The position numbers were made by a program, and so were the translations under genes. Below are positions 28,204-36,287 of a DNA stretch of 64,000 nucleotides, piece after piece. This stretch comes from JAAFIP01 sp963775085 (GTDB taxonomy: Bacteria; Pseudomonadota; Gammaproteobacteria; Burkholderiales; Burkholderiaceae_C): assembly GCA_963775085.1 (NCBI GenBank), contig CAVZHO010000011.1:62001-126000 (forward strand), in the 5' to 3' direction. Positions within the stretch are counted from its first letter, which is position 1. Each line of letters starts with the position of its first letter. The notes under the pieces are model-generated. The model saw nothing but the letters and a program-made list of their open reading frames with translations. It was not told the origin of the DNA and searched no databases.

Positions 28204-29370
28204 TCAGATGCCCATCTGCTTGGCCGCCAGCTCTTTCATGATCTCCTCGGCACCGCCACCGATCATCATGATCTTGACCTCGCGGTAAATGCGCTCGCTG
28301 GCGGTGCCGCGCATATAGCCCATGCCGCCCAGGATTTGCACCGCCTGGTCGGCGCAGAATTGCATGGTTTGCGTAGCGTGGTTTTTCAGCAGGCAGACGC
28401 TGGCCACCCAGTCGCTGCCAGTGTCGCCACTGTCATGCTGGGCGGCCACGGCGTCACACCATGCCAGCGTGGAGCGGATGCGCATTTGCATGTCGACCAG
28501 CTTGTGGCGAATCACCTGGTGCTCTACCAGGGCGCTGCCAAAGGTTTTGCGCTGCTGTGCCCAGGCCAGCGCCTCGTCGTAGCAGGCTTGCGCAAAACCC
28601 AGTGCGCCAGCGGCCATGGCCACGCGCTCGCCGTTGAAATTGCCCATGATGATCTTGAAGCCCGCACCTTCCGCGCCTAGCAGGTAGCGGGCGGGCACGC
28701 GCACGGCATCCAGACGGATATGCGCGGTGTCGGAGCACCACCAGCCCATTTTGCTTAAAGGGCTGCGCGCAATGCCTGCGCTGGCTGCGGGGATCAGCAG
28801 CATGGAGATGCCGCCCGCGCCGCGCTGCGCATCGGTACGCACCGCCACAGTGAGCCAGTCGGCGCGCAGGCCAGAGGTGATAAAGGTTTTTTCGCCCTGC
28901 ACGATGTAATGCTCACCGTCCAGTACGGCGCTGGTGCGCAGCACCGCAACATCCGAACCGCCGCCGGGTTCGGTAATGCACAGGGCAGAGATTTTTTCGC
29001 CGCGCAGGATGGGCGGTAGCACCTCTTGCTTGACCGCATCACTGGCATAGGCCAGCACTGGCGGCATACCGATGTTGTGCGAGAAGAGCGAGGCAAACAC
29101 ACCGCCGCTGGTGCCGTAGCGAGCCAGCGCAATCCACATGCCCAGCTTGATAGACATGGGCGTGGGGCTGCCCTCTTCGTCGCCACCGCCTAGCGATTGC
29201 GGGTAGCCGATTCTCAGCAAGCCTAAACTGGCGGCGCGCTGGTACAGGCTACGCGGGAATTCACCCGCTTCGTCCCAGGCGTTGACGTGCGGCGCTATTT
29301 CGGTCTTGGCGAAGCGCTCGACTTGGCTAGCCAAAGCGGTGCGCGCTTGCAGGAGGTCGTTGGGTTTCAT
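28204..29370 (-). CDS. Acyl-CoA dehydrogenase
   Basis: A 388-residue flavoprotein starting MKPNDLLQARTALASQVERF, with CITEPGGGSDVAVLRTSAV (FAD/acyl-binding), and the C-terminal LGGMGYMRGTASERIYREVK. It oxidises an acyl-CoA to the 2-enoyl-CoA with ETF as acceptor. The ATG at 29370 overlaps the stop of the carboxylase alpha gene (ATGA); an open frame extends upstream inside that gene but has no protein-like sequence. Confidence 0.9.
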   Translation of the reverse strand: MKPNDLLQARTALASQVERFAKTEIAPHVNAWDEAGEFPRSLYQRAASLGLLRIGYPQSLGGGDEEGSPTPMSIKLGMWIALARYGTSGGVFASLFSHNIGMPPVLAYASDAVKQEVLPPILRGEKISALCITEPGGGSDVAVLRTSAVLDGEHYIVQGEKTFITSGLRADWLTVAVRTDAQRGAGGISMLLIPAASAGIARSPLSKMGWWCSDTAHIRLDAVRVPARYLLGAEGAGFKIIMGNFNGERVAMAAGALGFAQACYDEALAWAQQRKTFGSALVEHQVIRHKLVDMQMRIRSTLAWCDAVAAQHDSGDTGSDWVASVCLLKNHATQTMQFCADQAVQILGGMGYMRGTASERIYREVKIMMIGGGAEEIMKELAAKQMGI

Positions 29371-31331
29371 GTCTGGGTTGCGGTGTCTGGCGCAAAGTGC
29401 AGCAATACCTGCTGTGGGGCGACTTGCTGGCCTGCACTGACTTGCAGGGCTTGCACCGTGGCATTGCGCGGGGCGGTGATGGCGTGCTCCAGCTTCATGG
29501 ACTCTATCGTCAGCAACACATCGTCTTTTTTCACGGCACTGCCTGCCTGCACAGTAACGGCGAGCACTTTGCCGTTCATCGGGGCGCGCAGCTCCAGCGC
29601 TGCGCTGCCCGATGCGCTGCATTGTGGTGGATCAAACGATGCGTCGTCTACCCATAGGTCGATGCCCGCATGCTGCATATGCCAGCGGCGTGGGGCGGTT
29701 TCGGCACGAACGACACCGATCGGTCGCAGTGTGCTTTCCACCGCGATATCGTGCAGCACACCCGCTTGACGAAAGCGCACCGGGCGCGCGAAGGGGGAAG
29801 GCAGATGTGTTGCCGATTTAATAGATAAAACAGCCTCTAGCCCAATAGAATAATGCGTAAGCAGCTCCTCTTTTTGTAGCAACTCGCGTATTGCGTTCGC
29901 ATGGCGAGACAGGAACGCAATGTCAGCATGACCACAGCGAAACTCCGCGTGGTCCAGGCAGTGCCATAAAAACCGCCGGTTGGTGGGCAGGCCCAGCAAG
30001 GCGCATTGCTGCAAGGCTTGCATCATGGCATCTATGGCCGCATCGCGTGTGGCGGCATGCACGATCAGCTTGCCCAGCATCGAGTCGTAATAGGGCGAAA
30101 CTGCCAAACCTTCAAACAGCGCATGGTCAAAGCGCACAGCACCCGTGGGCGGCACAAAGCGCAGCACCCGACCAGTGTGTGGCACAAAGTCTGCATCTTC
30201 CGCGCATAGACGCACTTCGATGGCGTGGCCCTGCAAGCTGACTTGGGGTTGCTCCAAGGGCAGCGGCTCGCCGCGTGCGATGCGGATTTGCCATTCCACC
30301 AGGTCTAAACCCGCGCGCAATTCAGTCACCGGGTGTTCGACTTGCAGCCGGGTGTTCATCTCCATTAGGTAGTAATTTGCCCCCACGCTTGCCACTGCGT
30401 GTGCTGCGCTGCCCCCCGAGGGGGCCTTCGCGCCTAAGGGCGGCCTGTCGGCGCTCGAATCTCCCTCCACCAAAAACTCCACCGTACCTGCACCCACATA
30501 GCCAGCCGCCTGCGCCAGCTTGACGGCGCTGTCGCACATCTGCGCGCGCAGTGCTTCACTTAGCCCGGGGCTGGGCGACTCTTCGATGATTTTTTGGTGC
30601 CTGCGCTGCACGCTGCAATCGCGCTCGCCCAGGTGGATGCAGCGGCCGTGCGCGTCGGCAAAGACTTGTACTTCCACATGGCGCGGATTCAGCAGGGCCC
30701 GCTCTAGCAGCAGCTCGTCATTGGCAAATGAGGCTGCGGCTTCAGCACGGGCGCTGTGCAAGGCCGCTGCTAGCTGGTCTGCACTGGCTACCTGCCGCAT
30801 GCCACGCCCGCCGCCGCCCGCAGCGGCTTTCACCATCACCGGGTAACCTATGCGCGCGGCTTCCTGCACAAAGCGTGCATCACTCTGGTCTGCACCGAAG
30901 TAGCCGGGCAGCGTGGGCACCCCCGTGTTCATAGCGAGATTTTTGGCAGCGGACTTGCTGCCCAGTGCATGCATGGCATGGGGTGGCGGGCCGATCCACA
31001 CCAAGCCTGCATCCATCACGGCTTGCGCAAAGTCTGCGTTCTCGCTTAAAAAGCCGTAGCCGGGGTGCACGGCATCGGCACCAGATTGCTTGGCTGCGCC
31101 AATGATCTTGGCAATATCCAAATAGGTCTCGGCAGACCTGTTGCCACCCAGTGCGCAGGCCGTGGTGGCCTCGCGCACGGGCAGGCTGGCGGCATCGGCA
31201 TCGGAATACACAACGACAGTCTCGATGCCCATGGCGTGCGCGGTGCGGATAATGCGCCGCGCGATTTCACCACGGTTAGCAATCAGGATACGGCGAATGC
31301 CGCGCGGCTTCGAGTGGGGTGTGTCGTTCAT
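29367..31331 (-). CDS. Biotin-dependent acyl-CoA carboxylase alpha subunit (geranyl/methylcrotonyl-CoA type)
   Basis: A 654-residue protein combining biotin carboxylase (about 11-460), a linker, and a biotinyl domain with ESMKLEH, where K613 should carry biotin. The ATP-grasp loop is AAGGGGRGM (170-178), and MEMNTRLQVEHPVTE (323-337) holds catalytic residues. Two dispersed repeats lie in frame: residues about 291-318 (repeat C) just before MEMNTR, and 488-503 (repeat B) in the linker. It overlaps its neighbours by ATGA at both ends. Its place after an AtuE-like hydratase suggests an AtuF role; LiuD-like methylcrotonyl-CoA carboxylase is the alternative. Confidence 0.85.
   Translation of the reverse strand: MNDTPHSKPRGIRRILIANRGEIARRIIRTAHAMGIETVVVYSDADAASLPVREATTACALGGNRSAETYLDIAKIIGAAKQSGADAVHPGYGFLSENADFAQAVMDAGLVWIGPPPHAMHALGSKSAAKNLAMNTGVPTLPGYFGADQSDARFVQEAARIGYPVMVKAAAGGGGRGMRQVASADQLAAALHSARAEAAASFANDELLLERALLNPRHVEVQVFADAHGRCIHLGERDCSVQRRHQKIIEESPSPGLSEALRAQMCDSAVKLAQAAGYVGAGTVEFLVEGDSSADRPPLGAKAPSGGSAAHAVASVGANYYLMEMNTRLQVEHPVTELRAGLDLVEWQIRIARGEPLPLEQPQVSLQGHAIEVRLCAEDADFVPHTGRVLRFVPPTGAVRFDHALFEGLAVSPYYDSMLGKLIVHAATRDAAIDAMMQALQQCALLGLPTNRRFLWHCLDHAEFRCGHADIAFLSRHANAIRELLQKEELLTHYSIGLEAVLSIKSATHLPSPFARPVRFRQAGVLHDIAVESTLRPIGVVRAETAPRRWHMQHAGIDLWVDDASFDPPQCSASGSAALELRAPMNGKVLAVTVQAGSAVKKDDVLLTIESMKLEHAITAPRNATVQALQVSAGQQVAPQQVLLHFAPDTATQT
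29832..29880 (-). repeat. Dispersed repeat B, copy in carboxylase alpha linker
   Basis: The reverse complement reads GCTACAAAAAGAGGAGCTGC, TTACGCATTA, then TATTGGGCTAGAGGCT. It encodes ELLTHYSIGLEAVL in frame. Confidence 0.8.
30379..30454 (-). repeat. Dispersed repeat C, copy inside biotin carboxylase domain
   Basis: The minus strand reads GGCCGCCCTTAGGCG, CCCCCTCGGGGGGCAGCGCA, ACGCAGTGGCAAGCGTGGGG. It is translated as RPPLGAKAPSGGSAAHAVAS within the protein. Confidence 0.9.
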
Positions 31332-32134
31332 GCTGCCCACCTCGCTTTGCGCTTTTGCGCGAAGGCGTTTAATCCTTCAGCAGCTTCGGAGCCACGCAGG
31401 CATGCTGCAAATTCAATAGCTGCTCGCGACCGCACGACAGGGACTACGGGCATAAATGACATCAAAAGAAGGCGTTTGGAGGCGGCTACTGCATGTGGCG
31501 CGGCGCTGCGCAGCCGGTCGATGCGTTGCTGCAATTCACTGTCTAAGGCATCACTGTGCACCACCGCATCCACCAAGCCCAGCGCCTGCATCTGCACCGC
31601 GCTGTGCTTGGCACCGCCCAGCAGGACACCGCGCGCGGCCTTGTCACCCAGCCGCCATTGCACAAAGGGCGCAATCTGTGCGGGCACAACGCCCAAACTG
31701 ACCTCGGGTGTGGCAAACACGGCGGACTCAGTAGCTACCACTACGTCGGCGCAGCACACCAAGCCAAAGCCACCGCCCATGGCCGGGCCGTCCACAGCGG
31801 CAATCAACACCTGCGGCAGCTGGCACAGCGCCAGCAGCAGCTCGCCAAAGCGTGCGTTCATGGCAATCAGCGGGTCACCTTCGCCCGGCTGCAAAGCCTG
31901 ACCAATGCTTTTGGCAAAGCCGCCCAGGCTACCCCCCGCGCAAAACGCGCCGCCTGCGCCCTGCAAGACGATAAAGCGCAATGCCTCGTCACCTGAAGCG
32001 CGCGCGCAGGCTGCAAAGAGGGCTTCGATCATCGGTTCGCTCAGCGCATTGCGCGACGCGGGGTCGTTCAAAGTCCAAAGCTCGGTCTCACCCGCGTGCG
32101 GCCCCTCGCGGGTGATCAACAGCGTGTCATTCAT
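31328..32134 (-). CDS. Enoyl-CoA hydratase, AtuE/LiuC-like position
   Basis: A 268-residue crotonase starting MNDTLLITREG, with GAGGAFCAGGSLGGF and AVDGPAMGGGFGLVCCADVV. By position between a dehydrogenase and carboxylase alpha it corresponds to isohexenylglutaconyl-CoA hydratase (AtuE) or methylglutaconyl-CoA hydratase (LiuC); sequence alone does not decide. Residues about 225-241 come from an antisense copy of repeat A. Its stop overlaps the carboxylase alpha start. Confidence 0.85.
   Translation of the reverse strand: MNDTLLITREGPHAGETELWTLNDPASRNALSEPMIEALFAACARASGDEALRFIVLQGAGGAFCAGGSLGGFAKSIGQALQPGEGDPLIAMNARFGELLLALCQLPQVLIAAVDGPAMGGGFGLVCCADVVVATESAVFATPEVSLGVVPAQIAPFVQWRLGDKAARGVLLGGAKHSAVQMQALGLVDAVVHSDALDSELQQRIDRLRSAAPHAVAASKRLLLMSFMPVVPVVRSRAAIEFAACLRGSEAAEGLNAFAQKRKARWAA
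31411..31458 (+). repeat. Dispersed repeat A, antisense copy inside enoyl-CoA hydratase gene
   Basis: It carries AATAGCTGCTCGCGACC and GACAGGGACTACGGGC. It encodes part of the C-terminal helical region on the opposite strand. Confidence 0.85.
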
Positions 32135-32153
32135 AACGTCATGCCCATCGTGT

Positions 32154-33347
32154 TCACGCTTTAGCAGGCCGCTTGGCCACGCCCATGATTTTGGCAATGA
32201 TGCCCATCATCACCTCGTCCGCGCCACCGCCTATCGAGGCCAGGCGGCCATCGCGGTACATGCGCGAGACCTTGTTCTCCCACGTATAGCCCATGCCGCC
32301 CCAAAACTGCAAACAACCGTCGGGGATGATGCGATTGAGCCGCCCGGCTTTCAGCTTGGCCATAGACGCTAACTCGGTCACGTCTTGGCCTTCTACATAC
32401 ATATCGCAGGCGCGGTAGGTCAGCGCGCGCAGGCTCTCCAGCTCGGTCTTCATCTCGGCCAGTTTGAATTGCACCCACTGTTGGTCGGCCAGGCTGGCAC
32501 CAAACAGCTTGCGCTGCTGCGCCCACTCCACCGTCCAGTCGATGCAGTTGGTCAGGCTTTGCAAACAGCTGGCCGCCGCCCACAGGCGCTCTTCTTGAAA
32601 CTGCGTCATCTGCATCATGAAGCCCGCGCCTTCCTTGCCCAGCAAGTTGCGCTGCGGCACGCGCACCTCGTCAAAATAAATCAGCCCGGTGTCGCTGGCA
32701 TTCATACCGATTTTCTTGATCTTCTGCGCCATCTCGATGCCCTTGGTCATCTTGCCGCTCGCTCTATCACGCATTGGCACCATGATGAGCGACTTGTTTT
32801 TGTGCGATGGCCCGGTGCTTGAGGGCTCGCTGGTGTTGACCAGCATGCACATCCAGTCGGCCTGAAAGCTGTTGGTGATCCACATCTTCTGCCCGCTGAT
32901 GAGGTAGTCATCACCGTCTTTGCGCGCGTAGCTTTTGATGGAGGCCACATCGCTGCCCGCGCCCGGCTCGCTCACGCCAATGCAGCCCACCATGTCGCCA
33001 GCGATGGCGGGCGCGAGAAACTGCTTTTTCAACTCGTCGCTGCCAAAGCGTGCCAGTGCGGGCGTGCACATGTCCGTCTGCACGCCAATCGCCATCGGAA
33101 TGCCGCCGCAGTGGATATGCCCCAGCGTCTCGGCCATGGCCACTGCATAACTGTAGTCCAGCCCCATGCCGCCATAGGCCTCGGGCTTGGTCAGGCCCAA
33201 GAGGCCCAGCTTACCCAGGTCTTTGAACACCTGGTGCGCCGGGAAAAGTTCTGCGGCTTCCCATTCGTCCACCTGCGGGTTGATGTGCTCGTCAATATAG
33301 CGCTTGAGCGTGCTCTGAATTTGCTGGTGTTCGTGGGTGTATTGCAT
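32154..33347 (-). CDS. Acyl-CoA dehydrogenase, AtuD-like position
   Basis: A 397-residue acyl-CoA dehydrogenase starting MQYTHEHQQIQSTLKRYIDE, with GCIGVSEPGAGSDVASIKS, MWITNSFQADW and the C-terminal GGMGYTWENKVSRMYRDGR. Oxidation of a branched acyl-CoA such as citronellyl-CoA fits its position after the carboxylase beta gene. The ATG at 33347 is preferred to GTG at 33359, with GAGAG just upstream. It is 19 bp ahead of the hydratase gene. Confidence 0.9.
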   Translation of the reverse strand: MQYTHEHQQIQSTLKRYIDEHINPQVDEWEAAELFPAHQVFKDLGKLGLLGLTKPEAYGGMGLDYSYAVAMAETLGHIHCGGIPMAIGVQTDMCTPALARFGSDELKKQFLAPAIAGDMVGCIGVSEPGAGSDVASIKSYARKDGDDYLISGQKMWITNSFQADWMCMLVNTSEPSSTGPSHKNKSLIMVPMRDRASGKMTKGIEMAQKIKKIGMNASDTGLIYFDEVRVPQRNLLGKEGAGFMMQMTQFQEERLWAAASCLQSLTNCIDWTVEWAQQRKLFGASLADQQWVQFKLAEMKTELESLRALTYRACDMYVEGQDVTELASMAKLKAGRLNRIIPDGCLQFWGGMGYTWENKVSRMYRDGRLASIGGGADEVMMGIIAKIMGVAKRPAKA

Positions 33348-33380
33348 TTTGTCTCTCACAAGTATTTAAACAGCCAGTGT

Positions 33381-33436
33381 CCGGCCGCGAAAGACGCGAA
33401 GGTTACGCGACAGGCGCGAAAGAACAGTCGAAAAAC
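33381..33436 (+). repeat. ACGC/GCGAAA inverted repeat, left arm (dehydrogenase-carboxylase gap)
   Basis: It starts CCGGCCGCGAAAGACGCGAA and continues with GGTTACGCGACAGGCGCG. It pairs with 33542-33587. Confidence 0.85.
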
Positions 33437-33541
33437 AGCCGGGAAATTGGGTTGGTAAGTATTCACGGTGTGATCGAAAATTTTGAAAATGACATTTGAA
33501 ATCGATTCAAAGAGGGGAATGGATTTTCATAAATTTGGCTG

Positions 33542-33587
33542 TTATTTTTCGCGTTCTTCGCGTAACTTTCGCGCCCTTCGCGGCCGG
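33542..33587 (-). repeat. ACGC/GCGAAA inverted repeat, right arm
   Basis: Its reverse complement reads CCGGCCGCGAAGGGCGCGAA, AGTTACGCGAAGAACGCG. It resembles the paaK-paaI arms in spacing but is G-richer. Confidence 0.85.
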
Positions 33588-33604
33588 AAGTCCGTATTCT
33601 GTCT

Positions 33605-35215
33605 TCACATCCGTGCCACTCCAAACTGCGTAGGCCGCAACTGCGTTTTCTCAGCCGCAGCACACATCTCCAGGCACTGCGTCAGCACCGCCCGTGTATC
33701 GCGCGGATCAATCACGCCGTCGTCCAACAACAGCCCCGAGGTGTAGAACGCATCGGACTGCGAGTTAAACAGCGTGACGATCTGGTCGAACTGGACTTTG
33801 GATTTTTCAACATCAGGCACTATGCCTTTGCGGGCCAACCCCGCTTCGCTCACAATTTGCATCGTGCGGGCGGCTTGTTCACCGCCCATGACGGCGGTTT
33901 TGGCGTTGGGCCAACTGAACAGAAAGCGCGGTGCAAAGCCGCGCCCGCACATGCCGTAGTTGCCCGCGCCAAAGCTGGCACCGCACTGGATGGTAATTTG
34001 CGGCACACTGGCATTCGTCACGGCCTGGATCATCTTGCTGCCGTGCTTGATCATGCCCGCCTGCTCGCTGTCTATGCCCACCATGTAGCCGGTGGTGTTT
34101 TGCAGGTAAATGAGGGGGTGACCCAGCTGGCACATCCACTGGATGAAGTGCGTTGCCTTGTTGGCACCCGCCACATCGATCGGGCCATTGTTGCTGATGA
34201 TGCCCACCGCGTGGCCACCGAGGCGCGCCTGTACGCACAGGGTGGCTGCGCCGTACAGCGCCTTGAACTCCAGCAGCTCAGACGCATCCACCATGCGCGC
34301 CATCACCTCACGCATGTCGACGGGTTGGCGCAGGTCATCGGGCATCAAGGCCAGCAAATCTTCGGTTGGCAACACAGGCTCGTTTGCTACTGATTCAGGA
34401 GCTGGTTGCGCTTTATTTAATTGGGCTACCACCTGTTTTGCTATCCCAATGGCGTGGCGGTCATCTTCCGCCAAGTATTCCCCCAGGCCCGACACGGCGC
34501 TGTGCATCTCCGCCCCACCCAGCTCTTCTTCCGTCGCCACCTCGCCGGTCGCCGCCATCAAGAGGGGGGGGCCGGCCAGGAAGGCACGCGAACGCCCGCG
34601 CACCATGATGACCACATCCGACAGCCCCGGCATATACGCCCCGCCCGCCGTGCCCGAGCCGTGCTGGATGGTGATGACCGGAATGCCCGCTGCCGACAAG
34701 CGCGCCAAGTTGCGAAACAGCGCGCCGCCGTGCACAAAGCCTTCTACCTTGTAGCGCATCAGGTTGGCACCCGCACTTTCCACCAGGTGGACAAAGGGCA
34801 GCCTGTTTTGCAGCGCGATCTCTTGCAGGCGCAAAATTTTATCCAAGCCCATCGGGCCGATGGCCCCGGCATCAATACCTGAGTCGCTGGCCACCAGCAT
34901 GCAACGCGTGCCCTCGATCAACCCAACGCCCGCCACCATGCCGCCACCGGGCACCGATTTGGCCGGGTCTTTGCTGTCTTGCATGTAGCCCGCCAGCGAG
35001 CACAGCGGCAGGTACGGCGTGCCGGGGTCGAGCAACAAGGCCACACGCTGGCGCGGCAGCAACTGGCCGCGCTTGTCAAACACGGGTTGGGATTGGGCCG
35101 ATGCATCTGCGGCGCGCTGCTCCAGTGCGCGCAATTGCGCAATGCGCGTGAGCATAGCGTCCCGGCGCGCGAGTGACTGCGGGCTGGCGGCATTCCATTG
35201 GCTTAGAAAAGTCAT
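33605..35215 (-). CDS. Acyl-CoA carboxylase beta (carboxyltransferase) subunit, geranyl-CoA carboxylase-like
   Basis: A 536-residue carboxyltransferase with both crotonase-like halves; blocks include GGGMVAGVGLIEGTRCM (acyl-CoA), SGTAGGAYMPGLSDVV and SFGAGNYGMCGRGFAPRFLF (carboxybiotin side). Length matches AtuC/LiuB (about 535 residues). With the alpha subunit it would carboxylate a 3-methyl-enoyl-CoA. Residues about 262-277, between the halves, derive from an antisense copy of repeat B. A 257-bp gap with a long inverted repeat separates it from the dehydrogenase. Confidence 0.88.
   Translation of the reverse strand: MTFLSQWNAASPQSLARRDAMLTRIAQLRALEQRAADASAQSQPVFDKRGQLLPRQRVALLLDPGTPYLPLCSLAGYMQDSKDPAKSVPGGGMVAGVGLIEGTRCMLVASDSGIDAGAIGPMGLDKILRLQEIALQNRLPFVHLVESAGANLMRYKVEGFVHGGALFRNLARLSAAGIPVITIQHGSGTAGGAYMPGLSDVVIMVRGRSRAFLAGPPLLMAATGEVATEEELGGAEMHSAVSGLGEYLAEDDRHAIGIAKQVVAQLNKAQPAPESVANEPVLPTEDLLALMPDDLRQPVDMREVMARMVDASELLEFKALYGAATLCVQARLGGHAVGIISNNGPIDVAGANKATHFIQWMCQLGHPLIYLQNTTGYMVGIDSEQAGMIKHGSKMIQAVTNASVPQITIQCGASFGAGNYGMCGRGFAPRFLFSWPNAKTAVMGGEQAARTMQIVSEAGLARKGIVPDVEKSKVQFDQIVTLFNSQSDAFYTSGLLLDDGVIDPRDTRAVLTQCLEMCAAAEKTQLRPTQFGVARM
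34384..34430 (+). repeat. Dispersed repeat B, antisense copy in carboxylase beta gene
   Basis: It reads TTGCTACTGATTCAGGAGCT, GGTTGCGCTT and AATTGGGCTACC. It falls in the linker between the two carboxyltransferase halves. Confidence 0.75.
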
Positions 35216-35230
35216 GCTGCGCCGATGCCG

Positions 35231-35280
35231 AAAAAGGTAACGCTAAAAGCGCAAAAACTTCGCAAAAAACGCAAAAATTT
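35231..35280 (+). repeat. ACGC/A-tract repeat, solitary arm
   Basis: GGTAACGCTAAAAGCGC followed by phased CGC plus A-tract units matches the paaK-paaI left arm. No partner arm was found nearby. Confidence 0.75.
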
Positions 35281-35303
35281 ATTGGAGTCAAGCATTTAAT
35301 TTT

Positions 35304-36215
35304 TCAGGAAAAAACTTTGGGGGTTTGATAGCGATGAAACCCATCAAACGGTTTGACCGCATCGCGCGCCATCGCCTCGGGCGTGGGCTGCTGCATCGGC
35401 CAGCCCATGCGCACCTGGGGCCGCGCACCGTCCACGCGCAGCACCGTGCCGCTGATGAAGCTGGCCGCAGGTGAGAGCAAAAACACAATCGCTGCCGACG
35501 TTTCGGCCTCATTGCCAAAGCGCCCCAGCGGCACCGTCTGGGCCATCTGGCGCAGCATGTCACCCGCCTCGGGTGGGTACTGGTCCATGCCGCTGGAGGC
35601 GATGTAGCCCGGAGCCACCGCGTTCACCCGCACGCCGCTACACGCCCACTCTGCCGCAGCGGTCTCGGTAAAACTCACCATGCCCGCCCGCGCCGCACCG
35701 CTGTGGCCCATGTTGGGCATGGAACCCCAAATGTCGGCCACGATGTTGACGATGGTGCCGCCGTGCTTTTGCATCGACTGCACATAGCACTCACGCGCCA
35801 TCAAAAAACCGCCCGTCAAGTTGGTATTGATCACCGCCTCCCAGCCTTTGACACTGATGGAATGCAGCGGCGTAATGTACTGCCCGCCTGCATTGTTTAC
35901 TAGCCCATGTATAGGCCCTTGCGTAGCCACTATGGCGGCAATCAGCACTTTCACTGCATCTTCATTGCGAATGTCGCAGCTATGAAAACTGGCCTGCCCC
36001 CCGTCGGCAATGATCTCTGCGGCCACAGCTTGCAGCTTCGCCAGCTTGCGCCCGACGAGTACGACATGGGCGCCGAGCGCCGCCAGCTCGTGCGCCGTAC
36101 AGCGACCAATGCCAGAGCCACCACCGGTGACGATGACAGTTTGATGTTGGAATAAACCGGCAGCAAAGGCGCTGCGGTAGTGGGGGGAAGGGGAAGCGTG
36201 ATGTGGGGTCTGCAT
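35304..36215 (-). CDS. Short-chain dehydrogenase, AtuB-like position, non-canonical active site
   Basis: A 303-residue SDR starting MQTPHHASPSPHY. The cofactor motif TGGGSGIG and the NNAGG block are intact, but the place of catalytic YxxxK reads SGAAR (in MGHSGAARAG), lacking the tyrosine and with R for K. Dienoyl-CoA reductase-like SDRs can lack the tyrosine, so a 2,4-dienoyl-CoA reductase-type reaction is possible. It precedes the carboxylase beta gene, as atuB precedes atuC. Confidence 0.8.
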   Translation of the reverse strand: MQTPHHASPSPHYRSAFAAGLFQHQTVIVTGGGSGIGRCTAHELAALGAHVVLVGRKLAKLQAVAAEIIADGGQASFHSCDIRNEDAVKVLIAAIVATQGPIHGLVNNAGGQYITPLHSISVKGWEAVINTNLTGGFLMARECYVQSMQKHGGTIVNIVADIWGSMPNMGHSGAARAGMVSFTETAAAEWACSGVRVNAVAPGYIASSGMDQYPPEAGDMLRQMAQTVPLGRFGNEAETSAAIVFLLSPAASFISGTVLRVDGARPQVRMGWPMQQPTPEAMARDAVKPFDGFHRYQTPKVFS

Positions 36216-36287
36216 ACAGGACACCACGATAGCAAACTTGTCCTATTTTCGCAATCACACGGACGTTGCGAAACGTACTCTCAAGGG

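Noticed and set aside
29370..29622. N-terminal extension of the acyl-CoA dehydrogenase into the carboxylase gene
   Set aside because: The added 84 residues are Arg/Ala/Pro-rich shadow sequence. The ATG at 29370 begins the conserved protein.
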